NCBI GenBank assembly: GCA_013215145.1
Contig: JABSRP010000004.1
Location: 1 to 64,000, forward strand
Origin: Pseudobacteriovorax sp.
GTDB lineage: Bacteria > Bdellovibrionota_B > Oligoflexia > Oligoflexales > Oligoflexaceae
DNA length: 64,000 nucleotides
Direction of reading: 5' to 3'
The notes beneath the pieces are model-generated. The model was given only the letters and a program-made list of their open reading frames with translations, was not told where the DNA came from and searched no databases. The position numbers and the translations under genes are program-made. This document shows, in pieces, positions 47,173 to 56,096 of this stretch. Position 1 is the first letter of the stretch. Each line of letters starts with the position of its first letter.

Positions 47173-47249
47173 CGAAGCCAAGCCCTGTCATCGTCGTTTG
47201 GTTCGAATCCCTGAGCTGAAGAATCCCTGAGTAGCATTTAGAGATTTTC

Positions 47250-48224
47250 ATGTATGTAAAAACGATAGCTTGGGGACTACTAGGTCTCGTATTTCTCTCT
47301 AAAGAAACGACGTCCTTAGCGACTCAACCCACAGAAACCCTGACTTATCTTTCTACTATGGCTACTAAGCCTCCTGACGCCTCTACCAAACTCATCCGAC
47401 TAAAGGATGACTTAAGCATAAAAAACGCCGAGCGCTACAGAAGCTTTCAGAACGCTATGGCCAGATCCCAAGCTATTGAGTTTAAACGCCCCGGAGTTCG
47501 GATCAAATGGAAAGGAAAAGGCATGCTTGCCGGCCAAGATATATTTTTGCTTGGAGGGATGGGGCCTTTAGCTGACGCAGACTTGATGGTTCGGCTCGCA
47601 ACGGAGCTCGACGCGACCCATAGTTATCGTAGTGTACAACTGTTATCACTGCCGCCTCCGCAATCGCTGCAGCATATGCTCGAGAAAGGGGGCCCTTATG
47701 GCTCTGCATTATTCGATTTTCTTCCAAGGCAAAAACCTGTGGTACTCCTTTCGAACTCCGCTTACCTAGCTGCCCCAGCCCTCAAAGTATGGGCACGTCA
47801 GCTCAAGTCATTACCAAAAGCTATGGCAAACAGACTATCCCGCCTCAAGAATCAAACGAGCTTGGTTTTGGCGACCCAAAAAGCTAGGGACAATCGATTG
47901 TATGAGAGTGAGTTAGCTGCGGTGGGGATAGACGCTCTATACCCGTCCGCCGCGATGCAAACCCGCATCGATAAATGGATTCAACTCGCGAAGTCCAGGC
48001 CAATAAAACGCAGCGATGCCCAACAGTTTATCTCCGATCTAGACACCATAATCAGAGAATACAAAACAAGCAGCATCGCTCTGGCCTGCACCGAATTAAG
48101 CCTCCTCTGGGCCAATATCAAAGACAAAAGGACCGCTTTACCTCTCGTCGACTCACAAGAGGTCCTCATTGAGATGGTTGTGGCTGCGGTGACGCAACCG
48201 CATCTGTCAGAAAAGAAACCCTAG
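47250..48224 (+). CDS. Exported aspartate/glutamate racemase-like protein
   Basis: 324 residues with an N-terminal signal-like segment (KTIAWGLLGLVFLSKETTSLA). The racemase fold is seen in FLLGGMGPLADADLMVRL and TSSIALACTELSLL. Catalysis by this superfamily uses two cysteines; the second is kept (Cys280 in ACTEL), but the first, normally in a CNTxH motif, is Ser168 in LSNSAY. So it is either inactive, a one-cysteine enzyme or a different activity such as a binding protein. Export is also unusual for a racemase. Confidence 0.68.
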   Translation: MYVKTIAWGLLGLVFLSKETTSLATQPTETLTYLSTMATKPPDASTKLIRLKDDLSIKNAERYRSFQNAMARSQAIEFKRPGVRIKWKGKGMLAGQDIFLLGGMGPLADADLMVRLATELDATHSYRSVQLLSLPPPQSLQHMLEKGGPYGSALFDFLPRQKPVVLLSNSAYLAAPALKVWARQLKSLPKAMANRLSRLKNQTSLVLATQKARDNRLYESELAAVGIDALYPSAAMQTRIDKWIQLAKSRPIKRSDAQQFISDLDTIIREYKTSSIALACTELSLLWANIKDKRTALPLVDSQEVLIEMVVAAVTQPHLSEKKP

Positions 48225-48272
48225 TCCGATCCCCATGAATGGTCTCAGTCTGTCTATTCCGAAAAAACTTGA

Positions 48273-48650
48273 TTACGTTTGGTCTTGAGATCGTGCAAGC
48301 ACCCGCCCGTAGAGAGCCATGTAGATGATTCCAATAGACACAGAAGGTGTAATCGTAGCAACTATATGCTCGGTACCGATTTGCCAATGCATATAAATCA
48401 GGCTCGGGATAGCAACAACATATGGCAGGAATGGGGCCATCCACCTGAGGTGTTTTGGTAGTTTCTTGTGGAGAATCTCGGTGACGAAAGTAAAAAATAC
48501 AGTGATCCCAAAGCTAAATAATCCTTGACCGATAGCCGAAGCCCAAACCGTCTTGCTGCCCTGGTTTACGTAGTAGGCCCAGCTCCCCCACACGACGAGT
48601 GCCAAACAAGAAGAGACCAATACCCGCGTCGCCGCTTTTTTCTTCGTCAT
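48273..48650 (-). CDS. Small multi-pass membrane protein
   Basis: 125 residues with four hydrophobic helices in the first 110 residues and a short basic N-terminus (MTKKKAATR). No family recognised. It converges with the racemase-like gene and is 200 bp from the lipase gene. Function unknown. Confidence 0.6.
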   Translation of the reverse strand: MTKKKAATRVLVSSCLALVVWGSWAYYVNQGSKTVWASAIGQGLFSFGITVFFTFVTEILHKKLPKHLRWMAPFLPYVVAIPSLIYMHWQIGTEHIVATITPSVSIGIIYMALYGRVLARSQDQT

Positions 48651-48852
48651 AAAAACCTAGAGTCCTTAATTCTTGCCTCTGCCTTCATCTTAAACAAGCC
48701 GCGATGAAATGTCATTTATTCATACAAAAGACGAGCCGTTTTCATGAACACAAAGTTCATCATTCCTCTGAAAAGCGCTAGTGCTTTTCCGTAGGGATGT
48801 CTAGTATGGGACTTCAAATGGGAACACGAGTTTTACTGTGGGGGACACATTC

Positions 48853-50208
48853 ATGAAAAAACTGCTCATAGCGCTGGGTCTAATCGGAATCCAAATATCA
48901 TGTCAACAAAGTCGAGAGGTCGATGAAGAGCCACTGAACCGCCCTCCAAACTTTGTTGTTAATTCTGATAGCCCTCTCCAGGGAGCCCGCGGATCTCTCG
49001 TTTCTGCGACACACGTCATCACCTTGTCAGAAGACGAGCTCAACGCCAGATTCGGTGGTTCGGTGACAGCCCGCAATGGAATTCATGTCTATCGGATTGA
49101 GTATGAGTCGGTAGACTTAAATAACGCTCCAATCATTTTATCTGGAGCGGCCTTTATCCCAGATAATTCCAATGGCCCATTTCCCGTGGTAGCCCTCCAA
49201 CACGGTACGATTAGCGCCAAGGCAAATGCTCCCAGTGTTCGGCCTAGAGAGGGAATCCTAGAGGCCTCACAAGGATTTGCAGCTCTTGCCATAGACTATA
49301 TGGGATTTGGCTCATCATCGCAGCTACTTCACCCGTACCTTATCGAAGAGTCTTACGCTGTTGCTGGAGTGGATGGCTTGCGCGCGATTCACGATTTTGC
49401 CAACCAAAGAGGCTTAACTTTTGCTGGGCTATTTCTCAAAGGCTATTCAGAAGGTGGGTATGCCACACTCGCAATGCAAAAAGCTATAGAACTTAATCCG
49501 GCCATCGAACTCGAACTCGCTAGCAAAGGACTACCATTAATCGCGTCGGCTCCAAGCGCTGGACCACATCAACTCGCCAATGTGGCTACTACTGCCGTCA
49601 ACGGCGGCAACGCTAACCCGGTCTATATCGTCAAAGTCACTGGCGCTTATAAGCAGTGGTTTGCTGAAGACATCCCTGGTGGGTACAGCGACATATTGAA
49701 TCAAAACGGCCTCGGCGCCATCTCTGAAGCTAATTTAGCGGAAAGGCTCAACGGCTTTTTCCTAACCGGAGCCTGGGATTTTGGAAAACTCTTGGAACTT
49801 CTGCCTAAGCAACAAACAGAGCTTCTATCGGATACCCTAATCGAAGACTTTGCTCTGGTCACCTACAATGAGAGAGGGGAAATTCTCGATACAGATGTCG
49901 ATCGCACCGGTCTGCTTGCGGCTATGGACGCCAACAATCTTGCTTTTGGATGGTCACCCAAGACTCCTACACGTCTATATCATTGCGTAGGCGACGAGGT
50001 GGTCCCCCATGAAAGTGCTCTCACCGCAAAGATCGCTTTCGACTACTACGATGATCTTGACTCATCGACCCCCAATGAAATGGTCCAGGTCGTTTCGATT
50101 CCAGACCCAGATAATGGGGTCAAGTATGGACATGGTAACTGCCCTGCCATAAACCTACCATTACAATGGTTTGCCGGTATCATTCAGGGTCAAAATGCTG
50201 CTAATTAA
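48853..50208 (+). CDS. Alpha/beta hydrolase (lipase-like) lipoprotein
   Basis: 451 residues from the ATG at 48853, with a lipobox signal (MKKLLIALGLIGIQISC). The alpha/beta hydrolase fold is clear: LQHGTISAKA near the oxyanion region and the nucleophile elbow KGYSEGGYATL (Ser). The size and layout match secretory lipase (LIP-type) proteins. It would act on esters at the outer membrane or surface. The next gene is a FadL porin, 21 bp on, so released fatty acids could be imported. No signs of truncation. Confidence 0.8.
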   Translation: MKKLLIALGLIGIQISCQQSREVDEEPLNRPPNFVVNSDSPLQGARGSLVSATHVITLSEDELNARFGGSVTARNGIHVYRIEYESVDLNNAPIILSGAAFIPDNSNGPFPVVALQHGTISAKANAPSVRPREGILEASQGFAALAIDYMGFGSSSQLLHPYLIEESYAVAGVDGLRAIHDFANQRGLTFAGLFLKGYSEGGYATLAMQKAIELNPAIELELASKGLPLIASAPSAGPHQLANVATTAVNGGNANPVYIVKVTGAYKQWFAEDIPGGYSDILNQNGLGAISEANLAERLNGFFLTGAWDFGKLLELLPKQQTELLSDTLIEDFALVTYNERGEILDTDVDRTGLLAAMDANNLAFGWSPKTPTRLYHCVGDEVVPHESALTAKIAFDYYDDLDSSTPNEMVQVVSIPDPDNGVKYGHGNCPAINLPLQWFAGIIQGQNAAN

Positions 50209-50229
50209 GACTTAAAGGAGACTTGTTAT

Positions 50230-51588
50230 ATGAAACTCATGTCAAAAACCTGCATAGGAATCGTGCTTGGGACTGTCTCAACCACTCCACTTTTAGCTGG
50301 CGGATTTCAAATTTTTGAACGCAATACTAGCGACCTTGGCCGCGCCTACGCGGGCGGGGCTGCCATCGCCGAAGATGCCAGCACGATTGCGACAAATCCT
50401 GCGGGGCTGGTTCGGATGCGAAGCCCCGAATTTAATCTATCCTTATCGACTGTCCTCGCAGAATTTCAGGTAGAGACCAAATCAGCTGGAGTCAATATTC
50501 CAGGATTGGGGCTTCAGAAGAGTCAAGGTTTGACGACAGATGATGCGGCGCCCGATGGCATCCCTACGATTCCAGCTGTATATGCGAGCTTTCCCATCAA
50601 TAACAGAGTTGTGGTCGGTCTGGGAGCGTTTTCTAACTTTTCTACAGCCTCCGATTACGAATACGACTTTTCTGCAAACCTACTTGCACTTGAATCTGAG
50701 ATTACAACTATCAATATCAACCCTAGTCTTGGTTACCGAATCAATCGAGAGTGGTCCGTAGGCTTTGGAGTCAATGCAGTCTTAGCTGAGGCCACGCTAT
50801 CGTCAGCCAACCCAGCGGTAGGACCACTGACTGACGAAGACACAGGGGCATTCCTGATTAATCCAGCCACAGGACAAGTCATTCAAGGACCTACCGGAGG
50901 GTTCGTTGGTTTTAGCGAGATCAAAGGCAATGACTTCGCCTATGGTTGGAATGCGGGCGTCATGTACCAGGCATCGCGGAACTTTCGCGTTGGGCTATCC
51001 TATCGATCTGAGGTCGATCTCGAATTGGATGGAACGATAAAATTTATCGACACTCCCAATGTTGATGCCTTCACCGACCTAAACGGTCGTGCTCCTTTAA
51101 CCCTTCCCGAGATTGCTCAGGCAAGTGTCTACTGGAAACCAACAGATAGCCTTGGGTTAGCAGCTGATGTTAGCTTTACCGGTTGGCGAAGCTTCCAAAA
51201 ACTGGAAGTCATCGCTGACGATGGCCGCTTGATTTCAGAGGTTCCCGAAGAGTGGACCGATTCTTACCGCTATGCCATCGGCATGGATTATACTTTCGAC
51301 AGAAGCTGGAAAGCTAAGGCCGGGTTGTCTTACGATGAGTCACCCATCCCGGACGAAAGACGGACACTAAGAATCCCAACAAATGACTTAACCTGGGCTT
51401 CTTTGGGCGTGACCTACAGACCCATACGGGAGCTTATTATCGACTTTGGCTATGCCCGTATTTTTATGGAAGATACGGAGATCAATGACGAAAGGATTTT
51501 TGTTGGACAAAGCTTTGTTGGTGAGGCCAATACAGTTGTTTCGGCAAATATTGATGTCCTTTCGCTCCAGGCCACCTACCGTATCTAG
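50230..51588 (+). CDS. FadL/OmpP1-family outer-membrane transport protein
   Basis: 452 residues. A signal peptide ends near LLAGG. The mature N-terminus GGFQIFERNTSDLGRAYAGG, with the following TIATNPAGLVRM segment (conserved NPA), is the FadL signature. A 14-strand barrel follows and ends in QATYRI. The family carries long-chain fatty acids and other hydrophobic molecules across the outer membrane. It is 21 bp downstream of the lipase gene, in an apparent operon, with an extended hairpin after it. Confidence 0.9.
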   Translation: MKLMSKTCIGIVLGTVSTTPLLAGGFQIFERNTSDLGRAYAGGAAIAEDASTIATNPAGLVRMRSPEFNLSLSTVLAEFQVETKSAGVNIPGLGLQKSQGLTTDDAAPDGIPTIPAVYASFPINNRVVVGLGAFSNFSTASDYEYDFSANLLALESEITTININPSLGYRINREWSVGFGVNAVLAEATLSSANPAVGPLTDEDTGAFLINPATGQVIQGPTGGFVGFSEIKGNDFAYGWNAGVMYQASRNFRVGLSYRSEVDLELDGTIKFIDTPNVDAFTDLNGRAPLTLPEIAQASVYWKPTDSLGLAADVSFTGWRSFQKLEVIADDGRLISEVPEEWTDSYRYAIGMDYTFDRSWKAKAGLSYDESPIPDERRTLRIPTNDLTWASLGVTYRPIRELIIDFGYARIFMEDTEINDERIFVGQSFVGEANTVVSANIDVLSLQATYRI

Positions 51589-51606
51589 AGACAAAGCATC
51601 GCAATC

Positions 51607-51646
51607 GCTTTTGTGTGAAGGGAAAGATGACCTTTCGCACAAAAGC
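51607..51646 (+). terminator. Extended hairpin after the lipase-FadL operon
   Basis: GCTTTTGTGTGAAGGG and CCTTTCGCACAAAAGC form a 16-bp stem with two G-U pairs and an 8-base loop, 18 bases after the fadL stop. No T tract follows; the stem is long enough to be a terminator or a transcript-stability element. Confidence 0.55.
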
Positions 51647-51721
51647 TCCCGAAACAAATGGAAAAACATCCCATAGCCCCCACTTCTAACCATCCGACAA
51701 CGGCAATAGGAATCCTTCGAT

Positions 51722-52060
51722 ATGAGCGATACGACATCCCAAAGACAAAAGCTTAATGAGATAACAGCCCAACTCAAACTTAATCAAGACTTAAACAAAC
51801 GATATTTTGGACTGCTTTTTTGGCAGCTATCTGCCGTCGCGAATCAACTTTCCCTCAGCGAAATCGCTAGTCAGCCCAGTACACTTGCTATGACAGAAGG
51901 CGATGACGAGGCCCTCGCGGCATTGGTAGGTATCTATCTGCAGATTTGGGACAGCGCAAACGACTTTCACGCGGCTAGCCGCTTTTTAGCTAGCACGTTA
52001 GAAATGACTGCTGATGAGCTGATACAGTCGAAAATGATATTTGAGAGTGGCCAGGCCTGA
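51722..52060 (+). CDS. Small helical protein of unknown function
   Basis: 112 residues, no signal or membrane segment, mostly helical, with acidic ends and MSDTTSQRQKLNEI at the start. No family recognised. Its stop falls within an inverted repeat (GAGAGT...ACTCTC), a possible terminator. It converges with the copper-storage gene. Confidence 0.55.
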   Translation: MSDTTSQRQKLNEITAQLKLNQDLNKRYFGLLFWQLSAVANQLSLSEIASQPSTLAMTEGDDEALAALVGIYLQIWDSANDFHAASRFLASTLEMTADELIQSKMIFESGQA

Positions 52061-52094
52061 CTCTCGCATCCGACATGATCAAAGAGTGAGGACC

Positions 52095-52589
52095 TTAAAT
52101 GGTCTTGAGGTATGAAGCACTAGCTTTCGCGTAGTCCCTGCAAGCCTTTGCACAATCGGCACATTCTTTATGATGGTCCGCATGTTTTTTACATTCTTTT
52201 TCGCAGTCGAGGCAAAACTCCTGACAAGCTTTAATTAAACTTTTGATCCGGGATTTCTTGGCGGAACCATAGCCCATCACTGTCTGCAATGACTCAGTGA
52301 CAGCGATCATATCCATGACGACTCGTTGACATTCCAGCATAGCTGTGTCACCGACCTCGATCAACCTCATACAATGCGAAACACAGAGTTTACCCGTGCT
52401 CAAGCAGTCTTCAAGGCTAGCGAAAACAGCTTTTTCTTGTTTAGAGATCACCCTAGGCTTAGCCTTTTTGTGTTTATGATGCTTGTGATGTTTGTGATCT
52501 TTATGCGGATCCTCAGCCAGTAACGTGCCAGACATCGCTGCACCAACCAAAACAGCACCGGATCCCGCAATTAAGTCTCGTCGATTCAT
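52095..52589 (-). CDS. Tat-exported copper-storage protein (Csp1-like)
   Basis: 164 residues. The N-terminus has the Tat twin-arginine motif (NRRDLIAGSGAVLVGAAM) and a hydrophobic stretch, then a His-rich spacer (HKDHKHHKHHKHKK, residues 30-42). The mature part has eleven cysteines (62, 69, 73, 87, 122, 126, 129, 133, 143, 146, 150) in a four-helix pattern of CxxxC and CxxC type, as in Csp proteins that hold many Cu(I) ions. It would bind copper outside the inner membrane. The family is also called a four-helix bundle copper-binding protein (DUF326). Confidence 0.85.
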   Translation of the reverse strand: MNRRDLIAGSGAVLVGAAMSGTLLAEDPHKDHKHHKHHKHKKAKPRVISKQEKAVFASLEDCLSTGKLCVSHCMRLIEVGDTAMLECQRVVMDMIAVTESLQTVMGYGSAKKSRIKSLIKACQEFCLDCEKECKKHADHHKECADCAKACRDYAKASASYLKTI

Positions 52590-52805
52590 TTTTATACCCC
52601 ATGCAAATGTTATCAGAGTGCTATACCACGGTTAGACGCGCGGCTGTACAAGAAATTCTTTAATACTAACCCAGCAAAAGCCAAAACAAAAGGAGCCTGA
52701 TCTGTTTGCATACACTTGTAATATTATGTATTTCTAAGTAAGACAAAAAGGTCTGCGAATCGCCATGTTTCGGCTAAGGGGCAGCAACTGCCGTCTGATG
52801 ATCCA

Positions 52806-52817
52806 GTATAATTATAC
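52806..52817 (+). promoter_or_regulatory. Possible -10 region or operator before the CZB chemoreceptor
   Basis: GTATAATTATAC is a perfect 12-base palindrome containing TATAAT, 30 bases before the chemoreceptor start. No convincing -35 was found at the right spacing. Confidence 0.35.
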
Positions 52818-52847
52818 CCAATAGGGATAACACTCAGGGCGGAAATC

Positions 52848-53822
52848 ATGGCTTTAGAAGACTTAAACGAACTTATGCTAAACGAGAACCTAAGAATTAG
52901 GAAAGGCTTAGAAACCATTCAATCCAATCTCGTTGAATCCGTTGAACTGAATGAGCAGGCGCGGCAACTGCAGCGGAATTTTAATCAGAATTTTAGAGAC
53001 CTAAAGGACCGCTCTCAGCAAATATCAAAAAATACCCGCGAACTAGATGCCGTCCTGACAAAAACCATGGACAGCGCAAAAGAGATGTTGGCTAACATTA
53101 AGGAAATCTCCAGTTTCTTGAAGGGAATCACCGAGATTGCGGAGAAGACTAACCTTTTAGCCCTGAATGCTAGTATCGAGGCAGCCCGAGCCGGCGAAGC
53201 AGGCCGCGGGTTTAGTGTTGTCGCAAGTGAGGTGAAAGAACTATCGAGTCAAACATCTAATCTCGTGAGTAGTGTAGAGTCTTCCCTTAAAAATGTTCAA
53301 ACGAGTTCACAATCCGTAATGAGCAACATGAACCAGGCCATGGATCAAAGCAAAAACAACAGTGTCATCCTTAACGAATTCTCCCTCAATATCGCGGAAT
53401 CTGAAGGCGAGATGAAAACCATCTCTCAAAACAACGGGAAAAACAGCGATCGTATTTTTATCACTCTGGCGAAGCTTGATTATGTTATTTGGAAGGTTGA
53501 CACCTATATTTCTGTGGTCAAAATGGAACCTACATTCACCTATACCTCACACAGCTCCGGTCGTCTTGGCAATTGGTATTACGAAGGGGCGGGAAAACAA
53601 TATTTCTCTAATTTTCCTAGTTATCGACATTTGGAAAACCCCCTCGAAAAAGTCCACGCGGCAACAAAAACAGTCTTCGAAAACATTCCATCAAACAATG
53701 CGACAAAAATCTTGGAAGGAATCGAAACCATGGAGCAAAGTAGCGAAAGAGTATTCGAATGCCTCGATAACATCGTCAGAGAAAAAGAGGGCGCGAAAGA
53801 CACTATGAAGAGTGCCTCATAA
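52848..53822 (+). CDS. Soluble methyl-accepting chemotaxis protein with a degenerate CZB domain
   Basis: 324 residues, no membrane helix. The MCP signalling hairpin ([23 protein letters not shown]) is intact and would bind CheA and CheW. The C-terminal ~110 residues look like a CZB zinc-binding domain, yet three of its four ligands are altered: the LDH position reads LDYVIW (His to Tyr), CxLGxW reads GRLGNW (Cys to Gly) and the PHxxVH position reads PLEKVH (first His to Leu). Only the last His remains. The ribosome site is GGCGGA. The next gene is a second soluble chemoreceptor. Confidence 0.82.
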   Translation: MALEDLNELMLNENLRIRKGLETIQSNLVESVELNEQARQLQRNFNQNFRDLKDRSQQISKNTRELDAVLTKTMDSAKEMLANIKEISSFLKGITEIAEKTNLLALNASIEAARAGEAGRGFSVVASEVKELSSQTSNLVSSVESSLKNVQTSSQSVMSNMNQAMDQSKNNSVILNEFSLNIAESEGEMKTISQNNGKNSDRIFITLAKLDYVIWKVDTYISVVKMEPTFTYTSHSSGRLGNWYYEGAGKQYFSNFPSYRHLENPLEKVHAATKTVFENIPSNNATKILEGIETMEQSSERVFECLDNIVREKEGAKDTMKSAS

Positions 53823-53952
53823 AGAGGCTTCTATCGAAATTATTTAGAATCTCAGGAGTCTACCAGTCTCGGTGGTTCCGCCTAATCGAGAACCCTCATT
53901 GAGACAAGCTCGATTTTTCCGATTATCTTCCTATCTAATAGGGAGACTCACA

Positions 53953-55563
53953 ATGACTAATGCTACCCAACCAAATTTAGATCAGCGCCTACTCAGCGGC
54001 GTTTACCAAGCTATCGATCGCAGCCAGGCGGTAATCCGCTTTAAGCCGGATGGCACCATCATACATGCCAACCATAATTTTCTTGCCGCAATGGGTTACG
54101 AACTCGACGAAATCGCAGGACAGCACCACAAGATGTTTGCTGCTGATGGTTTTGAAAACACTCCAGAATACAAGGACTTTTGGAGCAAACTCAATTCAGG
54201 GACGTTTCATCAAGGGCAATACAAACGCCTCGCAAAAGGAGCAAAAGAGGTTTGGATTCAAGCGACCTACAACCCCATTTTTGATCAAGAGAATAACTTG
54301 GTTGAAATCGTTAAGTTCGCCGTTGACATCACCGAGCAAAAGGCAGCTGATGTCAGATACCAGAATCAAATCAAAGCCATCGATCAGGCACAAGCTGGTA
54401 TCGAGTTTGACTTAGACGGCAACATCCTTGATGCCAATAGTGTTTTTCTGAAGTTTATGGGGTATGAAAAATCTGATATTGTGGGCAAGCACCATCGTAT
54501 TTTCTGTGAACCAGAATTAGTCAAATCACGGGACTACAAAACCTTCTGGCATAGACTAAAAAGTGGTGATTATCAGCATGGTGACTGCAAACGCCTTAAT
54601 GCAAAAGGTGAAACTGTATGGATCCGAGCTTCTTACACACCTGTGATGGATGTCAACGGAAAACCAGATCGGATTATCAAAGTCGCAGCAGACATCACCC
54701 AACAGACTGTAGAGAACCAAAATCTTAGTCAACGGCTTGAAAAAACCAGCCGCGCCCTTGAGGAGGCCTCTACCACTCTAACAAATGCTGCAAACATCAT
54801 GTTGAAAAGTTCAGAGGAAGCTGAATCACAAGCCAAAGAAGTATCTCTGTCATCAGACGGCCTCGCCGAAAATGTCAAAGAGGTTGCTCGAAGTACCGAC
54901 GAAATGAGTTCAACCGTGGGAGAGATCTCAACTAAAGCCAGAGAGACGTCCACTATATCCGCAGATGCGAAACATTCGACAGAGAAAGCTAGCGGACTCA
55001 TGGAAGGATTGGAAAGCGCATCCAACGAAATCAGTACCGTCATCAAACTCATTAGCAGCATCGCCCAGCAAACCAATTTATTAGCATTGAATGCAACCAT
55101 TGAGGCTGCCCGCGCTGGCGAGTCAGGACGCGGCTTTTCCGTGGTTGCTAACGAGGTCAAAGAGCTAGCAAATCAGACAGCAGTCGCCACGGAAAAAATT
55201 ACACAAACCGTCAATACGATAACTGGTTCCACCGCACACTCCATCGAGGCGATCAAAGAGATCTCTTCGATTATTGAAAAGGTCAATGAGAATGCTATGG
55301 TCACTGCCACCGCCACGGAAGAACAGGGTGCGACAACCACTGGCGTAAGAGATCTTATCTCAAAATCAAGCGATGGTATTCATAAGATTGTCGGTGGGAT
55401 TCACGAGGTCTCTAAAACCTGCTCGGCCAGCTTGCAAGGAGCGAAGGATACCCTTGAAGCAGCAAACAAGCTTTCCTCTATTGCAGAAGATCTCATGGGG
55501 GTCCTTAATCAGCGCAAGTTCGACCAGGACGAAATCACGACCGTACAAAAGATTGCAGCGTGA
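53953..55563 (+). CDS. Soluble chemoreceptor with two PAS domains (BdlA-like)
   Basis: 536 residues from the ATG at 53953, which follows AGGGAGA; an earlier ATG at 53872 would add 27 residues. Two PAS domains in tandem (about 20-130 and 140-255) share the pattern GYE..DI.GxHH..F...(S)(R)DYK.FW...L..G, as in BdlA-type proteins that control biofilm dispersion in Pseudomonas. An MCP signalling domain follows, with [22 protein letters not shown]. There is no membrane helix. It probably senses a redox or metabolic signal through the PAS domains and talks to CheA. It lies 130 bp after the CZB gene on the same strand. Confidence 0.88.
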   Translation: MTNATQPNLDQRLLSGVYQAIDRSQAVIRFKPDGTIIHANHNFLAAMGYELDEIAGQHHKMFAADGFENTPEYKDFWSKLNSGTFHQGQYKRLAKGAKEVWIQATYNPIFDQENNLVEIVKFAVDITEQKAADVRYQNQIKAIDQAQAGIEFDLDGNILDANSVFLKFMGYEKSDIVGKHHRIFCEPELVKSRDYKTFWHRLKSGDYQHGDCKRLNAKGETVWIRASYTPVMDVNGKPDRIIKVAADITQQTVENQNLSQRLEKTSRALEEASTTLTNAANIMLKSSEEAESQAKEVSLSSDGLAENVKEVARSTDEMSSTVGEISTKARETSTISADAKHSTEKASGLMEGLESASNEISTVIKLISSIAQQTNLLALNATIEAARAGESGRGFSVVANEVKELANQTAVATEKITQTVNTITGSTAHSIEAIKEISSIIEKVNENAMVTATATEEQGATTTGVRDLISKSSDGIHKIVGGIHEVSKTCSASLQGAKDTLEAANKLSSIAEDLMGVLNQRKFDQDEITTVQKIAA

Positions 55564-55589
55564 AACCAAAGGAGCCTGCTGAGACCTGA

Positions 55590-56096
55590 CTACTGCCAGT
55601 TAGCTCTAAGGTACTCTAGAGTTTGCTCGTATTCGTTAAGGTCGAGCAGGCGATCGAAGGACATAATCTCTCCTATAGCGCCACCAAAATGATGTTGTCC
55701 TATAGGAAAGGTCGCCCCTAGGTGACCGACGGTTAAGGTATCAAGAGTTACGGCGTCCTCAAATTCAACTACCAAAATCTGCCAGTTTCCGTAGGCCCAG
55801 GGGCTCAGATTAGTGTTAGCGAAGTACTCGCTGGTTTTTGGTGTTCCGTCGATTTGATAAAGGGCCCTAGTACCGGCGTTGCCATCAAAAGAAAATCCAA
55901 GCTCATTGCTTCCTCGTCGCGCATCCAGAGCCACGTGACCCACGCCATCGTACTGACCCCAGAGCTGAGCCAAATCATTTCTGTCTTGAAAGTTCGGATC
56001 CATACGGTAAACGATAAACACAGTATGTGAACTCAACTGAATATCGCTAACCTCTAAAAAGTCATCCACGCCGTCAAAAACGAGGTAGGGATACAA
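55590..56096 (-). pseudogene. C-terminal part of a frameshifted LamG lipoprotein
   Basis: 168 residues in a different frame from the upstream ORF, which it overlaps by 43 bases. It carries on where the upstream frame breaks: the upstream frame reads SHQSCIPTSFL then stops, while this frame reads LYPYLVFDGVDDFLEVSD, which parallels RFDGSDDFLYAP in the first LamG repeat. So it should be fused to the upstream ORF. It continues as a LamG/jelly-roll domain (GQYDGVGHVALDARRG, IGEIMSFDRLL). A one-base loss near 56055-56096 explains it. Confidence 0.72.

Noticed and set aside
47199..47215. GGTTCGAATCC, which looks like a tRNA T-arm
   Set aside because: The flanking bases do not pair as a T-stem and no acceptor or anticodon arms can be drawn.
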